64,000 nucleotides of DNA from CAVQOB01 sp963714325 (GCA_963714325.1 CAVQOB010000008.1:1-64000); one strand, 5' to 3'. Positions 8,108 to 17,891 are shown, counted from the stretch's first letter. The notes: generated from the letters alone by a model not told the origin. Program-made: numbers and translations.

Positions 8108-9624
8108 CTCTCCCCGCAAGCGGCTACGGCATTCACACATCCGCTTTGCAATGAGGTGATGGGGTGAATGTCTGCGGCAGAGTGACTTGGGTGGGTGGCG
8201 GGGGCAAGGCGTCTCTGATTCAAGATCGTAGCTCGACCGAATCGGAGGTGATCATGGCGTGGGGGGCGAAGGACATCCGGACCGAACGGCGCGGCGACGA
8301 AGTGCTCGACGCGATCGTGGAGACGGGCAGTCTGGTGCTGCGCACGATCGGCGGCGGCCGGGCCGGCGAGATTGGCGCGGCCCGCTTCCTCGACCACGAC
8401 GATGTTACCGTCCCCGCCATTTTGGCGACTGCGGCCGCGCGCACGCTGGCCGCCGCGAAAGGGCAATACGTGCTGGCCGTGCACGACACGACCGAGGTCA
8501 ATTTCAAGGACAGGGCCGCGCGGCGAACGGGCCTGGGGCCTGCCGGCGACGGCGTCAGCCCGGGCTTCTTCTGCCATCCGCTGCTGCTGGTCGATGCCGA
8601 GCACGAGGCCGTGCTGGGGCTCGTCCACGCCGACATCTGGACGCGCGATGAGGCGCCCGTCGGCGACCGCGCCAAGCGCGCCATCGCGGACAAGGAGAGC
8701 GCCCGCTGGCTCGCGGCGACGCGGGCCTGCGCCGGCGTCGCGGATGTCGCAGCGAAGGTGGTCTCGGTCGCTGATCGCGAGGCCGACATCTACCAGCACT
8801 TCGCGGCCCGGCCAGCGAACGTGGAGATGATCGTGCGAGCTCGGCACGACCGCGCGACGACGCTTGGCACACCGCTGTTCGAGATGCCCGAGACGTTCCG
8901 CCTGCTCGGTGTGGCGAGCGTGCATACCCCCCCGCGCGGCCCCGGCGACAAGGGACGCATTGCCGAGGTCACGATAACGGCCGGCCGCGTCGACATCGTC
9001 CGACCACGCAAACTTGCCGCGGTCGCGGGCACACCGGCGACGATCTCCCTCGGGCTCGTCGAGATCGCCGAGGTGGCGCCGCCGCCCGGCACCAAGCCGC
9101 TCATGTGGCGGCTGCTCACGACATTGCCTGTGGGAACGCTGGCCGAGGCCAACGAGGTTGCAAAGCTCTACCGGCTGCGCTGGCGCATCGAGCAGCTGTT
9201 CCGCACGCTGAAATCGGACGGCCTCGACGTCGAGGCATCGCAGGTCACCGATGCGCGCCGGCTGTTCAAGCTGGCGGCGTTCGGGCTGATCGGTGCGGCG
9301 AGGATCATGCAGCTGGTCGACGCCCGCGACGGCGGTCCGCGGCCGGCGACCGACGTGATCGACGGCGACCAGATCGAGGCCGTTGCCATCATATCGGCGA
9401 GCCTCGAAGGCAATACGGCGCGACAGAAGAACCCGCATCCTAAAGGCTCGCTTGCGGCGGTGTCCTGGGTGGCGGCGCGGCTCGGCGGCTGGAACTGTTA
9501 CTACAAGCCTCCTGGCCCCAAGACCATGGCCGCCGGCTGGCGACGACTCCAAGACCGCCTCGACGGCTTCGCCCTTGCTATGGCCGTCCGAGATGTGTGA
9601 ATCCCGTAGCTGTCGCGGGGAGAG
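8108..9624 (+). mobile_element. IS4-type insertion sequence, about 1.5 kb
   Basis: The ends are an imperfect inverted repeat of about 34 bp. The left copy at 8108–8141 and the right copy at 9592–9624 share CTCTCCCCGC, then GCTACGG, then ATTCACACATC, with one indel and a few mismatches between. The transposase gene fills the interior and its last codons overlap the right repeat. No target duplication of 9–12 bp is obvious at these boundaries. The outer CTCTCCCCGC also looks like half of a host intergenic palindrome, so the true tips may be at GCTACGG (about 8123 and 9610). Confidence 0.8.
8254..9600 (+). CDS. IS4 family transposase
   Basis: A 448-residue DDE transposase of the IS4/Tn5-like group. 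Catalytic acidic residues are D78 (AVHDTTE), D174 (VADREADIY) and E313. The YREK signature Y-(2)-R-(3)-E-(6)-K is exact: Y306, R309, E313, K320 in LYRLRWRIEQLFRTLK. The start at 8254 follows GGAGGTGATC, a strong Shine-Dalgarno; the frame extends to 8164 without a binding site. The protein cuts and joins DNA at the element ends. Length and motifs are complete, so it is likely active unless the ends are damaged. It sits between a secreted-protein gene and the IS110-type element. Confidence 0.95.
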   Translation: MAWGAKDIRTERRGDEVLDAIVETGSLVLRTIGGGRAGEIGAARFLDHDDVTVPAILATAAARTLAAAKGQYVLAVHDTTEVNFKDRAARRTGLGPAGDGVSPGFFCHPLLLVDAEHEAVLGLVHADIWTRDEAPVGDRAKRAIADKESARWLAATRACAGVADVAAKVVSVADREADIYQHFAARPANVEMIVRARHDRATTLGTPLFEMPETFRLLGVASVHTPPRGPGDKGRIAEVTITAGRVDIVRPRKLAAVAGTPATISLGLVEIAEVAPPPGTKPLMWRLLTTLPVGTLAEANEVAKLYRLRWRIEQLFRTLKSDGLDVEASQVTDARRLFKLAAFGLIGAARIMQLVDARDGGPRPATDVIDGDQIEAVAIISASLEGNTARQKNPHPKGSLAAVSWVAARLGGWNCYYKPPGPKTMAAGWRRLQDRLDGFALAMAVRDV

Positions 9625-9878
9625 TTACCATGCGCGCCGAAGGCGCGCACATGAATGGATGAAAGCGGTTTTACTGTCGGCGTCGTGGCATTGAGGTCGT
9701 TTTTTCCCTGGCGCCGTCGAGCCCGAGGGAGAGTTTGATCCTGGGGCCTCAGAGCACATGTCATTGTCGCCACGGACGGCGGCGGGCTCAGCCCACCGTT
9801 CCGTCCCGGAGCACGCAGAGTAGAGTTCAAATCGACGAGGCCCCTGGCCACGGCATTCCTGTCACTTGGGAGGTGTCC
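9625..9878 (+). ncRNA. Candidate bridge (seek) RNA region of the IS110-type element
   Basis: The 254 nt between the IS4 end and the IS110 transposase start have no gene. Members of the IS110 family encode a structured guide RNA next to the recombinase gene, in the left non-coding end for the IS110 group, so a guide RNA is expected here. What is seen: a strong hairpin GCGCGCC-GAA-GGCGCGC (9632–9648), a 16S-like tract (9730–9752), and two short segments repeated past the transposase gene (TCAGCCCACCGT at 9788–9799, CAGAGTAG at 9816–9823). The RNA boundaries and fold are not determined. Confidence 0.35.
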
Positions 9879-11105
9879 GTGAATATCCTACATAAGAAGT
9901 GCGCCGGTCTTGATGTGCATTCCGCCTTCGTGGCGGTCTGCGCGCGCACCGTGCGAAGCCGCAAGATCGCCTACGAGGAGGGCCGCTTCGCGACCACGAC
10001 GCGCGATCTTCTCGCGCTCGCAGCCTGGCTCGAAGAGCGTGGTGTCACGCATGTCGTGATGGAGGCAACCGGTGTCTATTGGAAGCCTGTGTGGCACATC
10101 CTGGACGCCGCGTTCACGCTGATGCTGGTCAACGCCCACGAGGCGCGCAATCTGCCCGGCCGCAAGAGCGATGCGAGCGATGCCCGCTGGCTGGCCGATC
10201 TCCTGGCCCACGGCCTGATCCGCGCGAGCTTCGTGCCGCCGGAGCCGATCCGGGAGCTGCGCGATCTGACGCGGACGCGCACGCAGCTGCAACGCCAGAT
10301 GACGCAGCACGAGAACCGTATCGGCAAGGTTCTGGAGGACGCCAACATCAAACTCGCAACCGTCGTGTCCGACCTGCTCGGCATCAACAGCCGGCGCATT
10401 CTGGAGGCGCTGGTCGCTGGCGAGACCGATCCTGCGCGACTGGCGGCGCTCGCCGATCGCAGGTTGAAGGCGTCTCGCGAGGACCTGGCCGCCGCCCTCG
10501 ACGGCCGCTTCACGCGCCACCACGCCTTCCTGGTCCGTGAGCACCTGACCATGATCGACGTGCTCGCCCAGCGGATCGCCAGCTTCGAGACGGAGGTGGA
10601 GGCTTTGCTCGCCCCCTTTCGTCAGCTCGTCGCCGAGTTGACCAAGATCCCTGGTGTGAAGAAGCGGGCCGCGTCTGCCATCCTGGCCGAGATCGGAACC
10701 GACATGAGCTGCTTTGCCACCGCCGGCCATCTCTCGAGTTGGGCCCGCCTCGTGCCCCGTCTCGACGAGACCGGCGGCAAGAAGCGCTCGACACGGGTCA
10801 AGAAGGGCGGGGCCTGGCTGAAACCGCTGCTCGTGCAATGCGCCATGGCTGCAGCCCGCACCAAGAACACCTATCTGTCCCGTCAGTTCGCCGGCATCGC
10901 CGCCCGGCGTGGGCCCAAGAAGGCCGCCATCGCGGTCGCCGGCTCGATCCTCACCGCCATCTACCACATGGTCCGCGATGGTGTGCCCTACCGGCCGCCA
11001 CAGGTCCGTCCCCTCGATGCGGCAGCCAAAGACAACAAGGCCAAGCGTCTCGCCGGTCAGCTCAGGGCTCTCGGCTTCGAGGTGAAACTCGAACGTGCCG
11101 CATGA
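9879..11105 (+). CDS. IS110 family transposase (DEDD recombinase)
   Basis: A 408-residue recombinase starting at GTG 9879 after TTGGGAGGTGTCC. The N-terminal RuvC-like DEDD domain has D12 (AGLDVHS), E62 (VVMEATGVYWKP), and D98 and D101 (GRKSDASDARWLADLL). A central coiled region (QLQRQMTQHENRIGKVL) follows. The C-terminal Tnp domain has IPGVKKRAASAILAEIG and the serine-bearing HLSSWARLVP, with the candidate catalytic serine at residue 286 or 287. IS110 enzymes use both an acidic RuvC-like site and a serine, guided by a bridge RNA. The protein is full length with no frameshift, so the element may be active. Confidence 0.95.
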   Translation: MNILHKKCAGLDVHSAFVAVCARTVRSRKIAYEEGRFATTTRDLLALAAWLEERGVTHVVMEATGVYWKPVWHILDAAFTLMLVNAHEARNLPGRKSDASDARWLADLLAHGLIRASFVPPEPIRELRDLTRTRTQLQRQMTQHENRIGKVLEDANIKLATVVSDLLGINSRRILEALVAGETDPARLAALADRRLKASREDLAAALDGRFTRHHAFLVREHLTMIDVLAQRIASFETEVEALLAPFRQLVAELTKIPGVKKRAASAILAEIGTDMSCFATAGHLSSWARLVPRLDETGGKKRSTRVKKGGAWLKPLLVQCAMAAARTKNTYLSRQFAGIAARRGPKKAAIAVAGSILTAIYHMVRDGVPYRPPQVRPLDAAAKDNKAKRLAGQLRALGFEVKLERAA

Positions 11106-11208
11106 CGTCAGCCCACCGTGCCCGTGGCCAGTTTCTTTCAGAGTAGGGCTGGGGGTGAGGGGCGGTAGCTTGCTCAAATCGCCCCAATTACTATGATCCG
11201 GTGCACCG

Positions 11209-11265
11209 CTGTTGGCGTTTAAAACATTGCGCAAGTGCTCGCAGGCAAGCGCTCGCCAACAGGAG
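11209..11265 (+). promoter_or_regulatory. Inverted repeat overlapping the ribosome binding site
   Basis: CTGTTGGCG (11209–11217) is perfectly complementary to CGCCAACAG (11254–11262). The second arm runs into the AGGAG Shine-Dalgarno (11261–11265) of the small secreted protein that starts at TTG 11272. In RNA the stem would partly cover the binding site, which could set translation. Whether it forms and matters is inference. Confidence 0.35.
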
Positions 11266-11271
11266 ACACCC

Positions 11272-11484
11272 TTGCCCATCCGCCCCCTCGCCATCGCCCT
11301 CCTTGCCGCCCCACTTCTAATCACGACCGCCAGCCTCGCCGAAGCCAAGTCCTGTTCTGAACTGCGCTCACTCTGTTGGACCATGCGCTCCGACAAATCC
11401 GACTGCACCGGCCCCTATCAGCGTTGCCTGAAAACCGGCACCTTCATCACCCCACTCGGCCGCGTCTTCAAAGCGACGCGATAA
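11272..11484 (+). CDS. Small cysteine-rich secreted protein
   Basis: A 70-residue protein starting at TTG 11272, chosen because AGGAGACACC precedes it and the signal peptide starts there (PIRPLAIALLAAPLLITTASLAEA, cleaved near residue 25). The mature part of about 45 residues has four cysteines in the order SCSELRSLCW, SDCTGPYQRC, suitable for two disulfides. The frame is open back to 11212, but the extension would be atypical. Short four-cysteine exported proteins of this type are common and uncharacterised in Rhizobiales. It lies just past the IS110 element and converges on a VOC gene. Confidence 0.6.
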   Translation: MPIRPLAIALLAAPLLITTASLAEAKSCSELRSLCWTMRSDKSDCTGPYQRCLKTGTFITPLGRVFKATR

Positions 11485-11490
11485 TCAGCC

Positions 11491-11946
11491 TCACGACGCC
11501 CCAATCGGCACATCCGGCACCCAGCAGTACCCATCCGAATCAAGAATAAACACCTCGCGCAGTCCATGCGGCTTATCGATGCTTCCGGCCAGCACAGTGT
11601 ACCCGCCAGCCCGCGCCGCAGCCTCAGCGGCGTCGGGGTCCCGCCCATGCAACCGCAACTCGGCACCAATCCCCCGCACCTCGGTCTCGGCCAGCGATCC
11701 TGCCAGCGGATGGTTCGAATACGTGTGATCGGCATGCAGCATCCAATTCGAACCCGACGCCTGCAGCACCGCAAAATCTGGATCAGAATAGACAACAGTT
11801 GCCGCCAGCACGGACTTGGCAAAATCCACCGACCGCGCCACATCCCGCACCAGCAGATTGACGCCGAGCCCCGACAGCGTATGCGCGAACTTCGGCGCCG
11901 GCATCCAAGGTTCACCCGTCCGCTTCTTCATCGCGCATCGCCCCAT
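11491..11946 (-). CDS. VOC (glyoxalase/bleomycin-resistance fold) protein
   Basis: A protein of up to 151 residues with a single VOC domain: LGVNLLVRDVARSVDFAKSVL at the start of the first beta-alpha unit, DPDFAVLQASGSNWMLH, and the closing REVFILDSDGYCWVPD. VOC proteins bind a metal ion and act as lyases, dioxygenases or drug-binding proteins; the reaction here is unknown. The start is uncertain, with in-frame ATGs at 11946, 11931 and 11904. It converges on the small secreted protein and diverges from sucC. Confidence 0.75.
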   Translation of the reverse strand: MGRCAMKKRTGEPWMPAPKFAHTLSGLGVNLLVRDVARSVDFAKSVLAATVVYSDPDFAVLQASGSNWMLHADHTYSNHPLAGSLAETEVRGIGAELRLHGRDPDAAEAAARAGGYTVLAGSIDKPHGLREVFILDSDGYCWVPDVPIGAS

Positions 11947-12063
11947 GACGAAAAACCACTGGGAATGATGTTCGAACAGCCCCCTGCGAAAGCCAAGCTT
12001 TTCTATTGTCGAAACTCACGCTAAGACCACCCCGACGATTTCGCGCCGGCACAGGAATATTTC

Positions 12064-13263
<1,200 letters not shown>

Positions 13264-13315
13264 GAATGTCAACGATAGTTGGCAACCCAGGACTACGGAG
13301 GCGCGTCAAATTCCG

Positions 13316-13534
13316 ATGCAAAACCAATCCATTAATCTTCTCATTCCCCCCGTGCTCCTCGCCAAGGCTCGCCAACACGCCGCCGAGCAGAAGACGACTT
13401 TGGAAGCGCTCCTGACCGAGCACCTCACGCTCCTCGCCAACCGTGCCGGCCGCCACGTCACCTTGCGCGAACAGATGTACGTCGACTACCTATCTCCGAT
13501 TGGCGCAACTGTAGACCCGGACACCAAACCGTAA
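13316..13534 (+). CDS. Ribbon-helix-helix-like small protein
   Basis: A 72-residue protein starting at ATG 13316. The pattern SINLLIPPVLLAKARQHAAE, then KTTLEALLTEHLTLL, is the beta strand plus two helices of the CopG/Arc ribbon-helix-helix fold found in antitoxins and small regulators. The C-terminal part (HVTLREQMYVDYL) has no known motif. A GGAGG lies 14 nt before the start, longer than ideal. No toxin-like partner follows, so a toxin–antitoxin role is not supported. It sits between sucC and sucD and may be cotranscribed with them. Confidence 0.55.
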   Translation: MQNQSINLLIPPVLLAKARQHAAEQKTTLEALLTEHLTLLANRAGRHVTLREQMYVDYLSPIGATVDPDTKP

Positions 13535-13880
13535 AACCGATAACTTTGCGATCTGCGCCAAGACGTAGTCTGACAACCCAGCAAACGGTGCCACGCTTGG
13601 ACTTGTCCTCGGGCCCCACAGCGCCGAAATTAAACTGCCAATTGTTTGGCATCATGCATCCCGGCAACAAGTGCCGGGGCGACACCAGAGCAATTCACGC
13701 CGTCACCCCCCATCCGCCCTTCGCCGCACTTGATCTCCCGGCCAATCTGTCCGAAAAGCACCCTCAGAACCGCTTCGCGCCCGCGAAACGGCAGTGAACA
13801 CTTGCGCTGAACATCGATCAATCGGGCATTGTCAACCAGCGAGCCCCATCTCCCCCAATCCCGCCCGAGGACAACTTCCC
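13535..13880. repeat. sucC–sucD gap with two short palindromes
   Basis: This gap has no convincing gene. It holds TGCCAA/TTGGCA (13636–13641 and 13646–13651) and CCCGGCA/TGCCGGG (13660–13666 and 13672–13678). They resemble fragments of dispersed intergenic palindromes. The sucD Shine-Dalgarno (CGAGGAC) lies near its right edge. Confidence 0.5.
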
Positions 13881-14780
13881 ATGGCCATTCTCGTCGACCG
13901 CAACACCACTGTCCTCTGCCAGGGCATCACCGGCCTCCAGGGAACGTTTCACACGAAACAGGCCAAGGCCTATGGCACCAAGGTGGTCGGCGGCGTTACC
14001 CCCGGCAAAGGCGGCACCAAACACCCCGACGCAGAACTCGCTGAATTGCCCCTATTCAACTCCGTCGCCGAGGCCAAGGCCAAGACCGGCGCCACCGCCA
14101 CTTCGATTTACGTCCCCCCGCCCTTCGCCGCCGACGCCATCCTCGAAGCCATCGACGCAGAGATCCCCTTGATCATCTGCATCACCGAGGGCATCCCGGT
14201 CATGGACATGATCAAGGTCAAGCGCGCACTGACCGGCTCCTGGTCGCGCCTCCTCGGCCCCAACTGCCCCGGCGTCCTGACCCCCAACCAGTGCAAAATC
14301 GGCATCATGCCCGGCAACATCTTCAAGCACGGCACCGTTGGCATTGTCTCCCGCTCCGGCACCCTGACCTATGAAGCCGTCAAGCAGACCACCGACGCCG
14401 GTCTCGGCCAGACCACCGCCGTCGGTATCGGCGGCGATCCCATCAAAGGCACGGAATTCATCGATGTCCTCGAGATGTTCCTCGCCGACCCCGAAACCCA
14501 GTCCATCATCATGATCGGTGAAATCGGTGGTTCCGCCGAGGAAGAAGCAGCGGACTTCATCAAGCGCGAAGCCGCCAAAGGCCGCAAGAAACCGATGGCT
14601 GGATTCATTGCAGGTTCGACCGCCCCGCCCGGCCGTCGCATGGGCCACGCCGGCGCCATCATTTCCGGTGGCAAGGGTAAGGCCGAAGACAAGTTCGAAG
14701 CCATGCGCTCCGCCGGCATCGCCATCGCCGACAGCCCCGCCTCACTCGGCACCACACTTGCAAAAGTGCTGAGCCGCTGA
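13881..14780 (+). CDS. sucD: Succinyl-CoA synthetase alpha subunit
   Basis: A 299-residue subunit, normal length. The CoA-binding Rossmann part starts MAILVDRNTTVLCQGITG, and the active-site histidine that is phosphorylated is His256 in MGHAGAI. ATG 13881 is preferred over the upstream in-frame ATG 13794 because it follows CGAGGACAACTTCCC and matches the family N-terminus. Works with SucC in the TCA cycle. sucA follows after 85 nt in the same orientation. Confidence 0.97.
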   Translation: MAILVDRNTTVLCQGITGLQGTFHTKQAKAYGTKVVGGVTPGKGGTKHPDAELAELPLFNSVAEAKAKTGATATSIYVPPPFAADAILEAIDAEIPLIICITEGIPVMDMIKVKRALTGSWSRLLGPNCPGVLTPNQCKIGIMPGNIFKHGTVGIVSRSGTLTYEAVKQTTDAGLGQTTAVGIGGDPIKGTEFIDVLEMFLADPETQSIIMIGEIGGSAEEEAADFIKREAAKGRKKPMAGFIAGSTAPPGRRMGHAGAIISGGKGKAEDKFEAMRSAGIAIADSPASLGTTLAKVLSR

Positions 14781-14865
14781 ACAAACCAATTGACCTGCAA
14801 CCCGTAGCACACGTGCAGCCTAAGCAAGGCTGACGCCGGCACGCACAGACAGGATATCACCGTCA

Positions 14866-17826
14866 ATGTCACGCCAACCCGAGAACGATGCCTTCGCCAG
14901 AACCTCCTTTCTGCACGGCGTCAACGCGGCCTATATCGAAGAACTGCAGGCGCAATACGAAAAGAACCCTGGCTCCGTCAGCGAACAATGGCGCCGCTTC
15001 TTCCAGAGTCTGCACGATGAACATGCAGCCCGCAGCGGCGAAACCAACGCCCATGCTGCATCTTGGGCCAGAACGCCCGACGGCAAGGATAGCGAACAGG
15101 ACATCTTGACCGCATTCGGCGCCAACTTTGGCGGCGCCGAGACAGAGATCCGCAACAAGATCCAAGCGCAAGCGCAGTCCTCTGGCGTCGAACTCCATCC
15201 CGCCCTGTCGTTCCGCGCAACTCAGGACAGCATCCGCGCCCTCATGCTCATTCGCGCCTACCGCGTCATGGGCCACCTAATCGCCGATCTTGACCCGCTC
15301 GATCTCACCGATCGCAAGGTCCACAAGGAACTGCGCCCCGAGACCTACGGCTTTACCGACGCCGATCTCGATCGCCCGATCTTCATCGACAAAGTCCTCG
15401 GCCTTGAGATGGCGACCGTTCGCCAGATCATGAAGATCCTGAAGCGCACCTACTGCCGCCACATCGGCGTCGAGTTCATGCACATCACCTCGCCGGCCCA
15501 GAAGGCCTGGATCCAGGAGCGCATCGAGGGCGAAGGCAAGGACATCGCCTTCACGCCCGAAGGAAAGAAGGCGATCCTCAACAAGCTGATCGAGGCTGAG
15601 GGTTTCGAAAAGTTCTCCGACGTCAAATACACCGGCACCAAGCGTTTCGGCCTGGAGGGCGGCGAGTCGATGGCCCCCGCCCTTGAGCAGATCATCAAGC
15701 GCGGCGGCCAACTTGGCGTCAAGGAAATCGTCATCGGCATGGCCCATCGCGGCCGCCTCAACGTCCTCGCCAATGTCATGGGCAAACCTCATCGCGCCAT
15801 CTTCAACGAGTTCAAGGGTGGCTCGTTCAAACCCGATGACGTCGAAGGCTCCGGCGACGTGAAGTATCACCTTGGCGCTTCTTCCGACCGGGAGTTCGAT
15901 GGCAACAAAGTCCATCTCTCCCTCACCGCCAATCCGTCGCATCTCGAAATCGTCGATCCCGTCGTCCTCGGCAAGGTCCGCGCGAAACAGGACCAGCATG
16001 GCTGCAAGCCGGACGATCGCCGCGCCGTCTTGCCGTTGCTCATTCACGGCGACGCCGCCTTCGCTGGCCAGGGCGTTGTCCCGGAATGCCTCGGCCTCTC
16101 CGGCCTCAAAGGCCATCGCACCGGCGGCTCGATCCATTTCGTCATCAACAATCAGATCGGCTTCACCACCAACCCGAAGTTCTCACGTTCCTCCCCTTAC
16201 TGCACCGATGTCGCCAAAATGGTCGAAGCGCCGATTTTCCACGTCAACGCAGATGACCCGGAAGCGGTCGTTCATGTCGCCAAGATCGCGACCGAATTCC
16301 GCATGAAATTCCAGAAGCCGGTCGTCATCGACATGATCTGCTATCGCCGTCACGGCCACAACGAAAGCGACGAGCCGGCCTTCACCCAGCCCATCATGTA
16401 TCGCGCCATCAAAGCCCACCCGACGACCGTATCGCTCTACTCCAAGCACCTGATCGACGAAGGCACGATCACGGCTGCTGAGTATGATGGCATGCAGGCC
16501 GAATTCCGCGCCCGCCTCGACATCGAATTCAAGGCCTCCGAAGGCTACAAGCCGAACAAGGCCGATTGGCTTGACGGACGTTGGGCCGGGTTCGGCCAGG
16601 AAGACGACGAAGCCCGCCGCGGCAATACCGGTGTCAGTATCGACGTTCTCAAGGAAGTCGGCCGTCGCATCACATCGATCCCCAACGATTTCAATCCGCA
16701 CAAGACGATTCAACGCCTGCTCGAGCGCCGCCGCGAAACCATCGAGACCGGGGAAGGTATTGACTGGGCCATGGCCGAGCATTTGGCGTTCGGCACGCTC
16801 GTCCGCGAAAAATTCACCGTCCGTCTCTCGGGTCAGGACGTCGAGCGCGGCACCTTCTCGCAACGCCACTCCGTCCTCGTCGACCAGGAAAGCGAGCGCC
16901 GCTACACACCGCTGAAGTACGTCGCCCCTGATCAGCAGCGCTTCGAAGTCATCAACTCCATGCTCTCCGAAGAAGCCGTCCTCGGCTTCGAATACGGCTA
17001 CTCGCTCTCCGAGCCCAACGCGCTCGTCATGTGGGAAGCGCAATTCGGTGACTTCGCCAACGGCGCCCAGGTCATCTTCGATCAGTTCCTATCGTCAGGC
17101 GAACGCAAATGGCTGCGCATGTCGGGCCTCGTCTGCCTCTTGCCGCATGGCTACGAAGGCCAGGGCCCCGAGCATTCCTCCGCCCGCCTCGAGCGCTTTC
17201 TGCAACTTTCCGCCGAAGACAACTGGCAGGTCGCAAACTGTACCACACCAGCCAACTACTTCCACATTCTGCGTCGCCAGTTGCAACGCAAGGTCCGCAA
17301 GCCGCTCATCCTCATGACCCCGAAGTCGCTGCTCCGTCACAAGCGCGTCGTCTCGCGGCTCGAGGCCATGGCGCAAGGCACCAGTTTCCATCGCGTCCTG
17401 CGCGATGATGCACAGCTCCTCAAGGATCAGAAAATCACACTGCAGCCTGACTCTGGAATCCGCCGCGTCGTGCTGTGCTCAGGCAAGGTCTATTATGATC
17501 TCTACGAAGCGCGGGAAACACTCGGCCTCGACGATGTCTATGTCATGCGCGTCGAACAACTCTATCCCTTCCCAGTCCGCACCCTCGCGACGGAACTCAG
17601 CCGCTTCCCCAACGCCGATATCGTCTGGTGCCAGGAAGAACCGCGCAACATGGGTGCCTGGAGTTTTGTCGAACCGAACCTTGAATGGGTCTGTGACCAC
17701 GCCAAGACCAAAGCCAAACGCGCCAGCTACGCCGGCCGCAACGCGTCTGCATCCACCGCGACCGGCCAAGCCAGCAAACATGCCCAGGAACAGAAGAACC
17801 TTGTCGAAGCGGCGCTGAAAGCCTGA
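14866..17826 (+). CDS. sucA: 2-oxoglutarate dehydrogenase E1 component
   Basis: A 986-residue thiamine-diphosphate enzyme of normal length. The N-terminal segment FLHGVNAAYIEELQAQYEKNP is the E2-binding region. The core has IGMAHRGRLNVLANV, then HGDAAFAGQG and VINNQIGFTT for thiamine diphosphate and Mg binding, YRRHGHNESDEP, and LPHGYEGQGPEHSSARLERF near the C-terminal pyrimidine domain. It decarboxylates 2-oxoglutarate and passes the succinyl group to the lipoyl arm of SucB. sucB follows after 65 nt. Confidence 0.98.
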   Translation: MSRQPENDAFARTSFLHGVNAAYIEELQAQYEKNPGSVSEQWRRFFQSLHDEHAARSGETNAHAASWARTPDGKDSEQDILTAFGANFGGAETEIRNKIQAQAQSSGVELHPALSFRATQDSIRALMLIRAYRVMGHLIADLDPLDLTDRKVHKELRPETYGFTDADLDRPIFIDKVLGLEMATVRQIMKILKRTYCRHIGVEFMHITSPAQKAWIQERIEGEGKDIAFTPEGKKAILNKLIEAEGFEKFSDVKYTGTKRFGLEGGESMAPALEQIIKRGGQLGVKEIVIGMAHRGRLNVLANVMGKPHRAIFNEFKGGSFKPDDVEGSGDVKYHLGASSDREFDGNKVHLSLTANPSHLEIVDPVVLGKVRAKQDQHGCKPDDRRAVLPLLIHGDAAFAGQGVVPECLGLSGLKGHRTGGSIHFVINNQIGFTTNPKFSRSSPYCTDVAKMVEAPIFHVNADDPEAVVHVAKIATEFRMKFQKPVVIDMICYRRHGHNESDEPAFTQPIMYRAIKAHPTTVSLYSKHLIDEGTITAAEYDGMQAEFRARLDIEFKASEGYKPNKADWLDGRWAGFGQEDDEARRGNTGVSIDVLKEVGRRITSIPNDFNPHKTIQRLLERRRETIETGEGIDWAMAEHLAFGTLVREKFTVRLSGQDVERGTFSQRHSVLVDQESERRYTPLKYVAPDQQRFEVINSMLSEEAVLGFEYGYSLSEPNALVMWEAQFGDFANGAQVIFDQFLSSGERKWLRMSGLVCLLPHGYEGQGPEHSSARLERFLQLSAEDNWQVANCTTPANYFHILRRQLQRKVRKPLILMTPKSLLRHKRVVSRLEAMAQGTSFHRVLRDDAQLLKDQKITLQPDSGIRRVVLCSGKVYYDLYEARETLGLDDVYVMRVEQLYPFPVRTLATELSRFPNADIVWCQEEPRNMGAWSFVEPNLEWVCDHAKTKAKRASYAGRNASASTATGQASKHAQEQKNLVEAALKA

Positions 17827-17891
17827 TCCGCGAATCCTAGGCCGTCAGACCATTCCGCCATACCGCACATCACGAACTCCAACGGAACCCC

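Larger units (their letters stand above)
9625..11150 (+). mobile_element. IS110 family insertion sequence (ends approximate)
   Basis: An intact IS110 recombinase gene is flanked by a non-coding left part of up to 254 nt and a short right part. IS110 elements often lack terminal inverted repeats and target duplications, so the limits cannot be fixed from one copy. The right end is probably soon after 11146, where the segments TCAGCCCACCGT (11108–11119) and CAGAGTAG (11139–11146) repeat those upstream of the gene. It adjoins the IS4-type element, so the two form an IS cluster between the secreted-protein genes. Confidence 0.6.

Noticed and set aside
8092..9552. 486-codon minus-strand frame opposite the IS4 transposase
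   Set aside because: A shadow created by high GC third positions; Arg- and His-rich composition and no motifs, while the plus-strand frame has a full DDE/YREK set.
9730..9752. A 16S rRNA gene
   Set aside because: Only the first 23 bases match, with a 3-base gap; the following sequence has no rRNA features.
9888..11408. 506-codon minus-strand frame opposite the IS110 transposase
   Set aside because: Same reason: shadow of a GC-rich gene, with no domain.
13316..13534. Toxin–antitoxin module between sucC and sucD
   Set aside because: Only the ribbon-helix-helix-like protein is present; no toxin ORF is adjacent.
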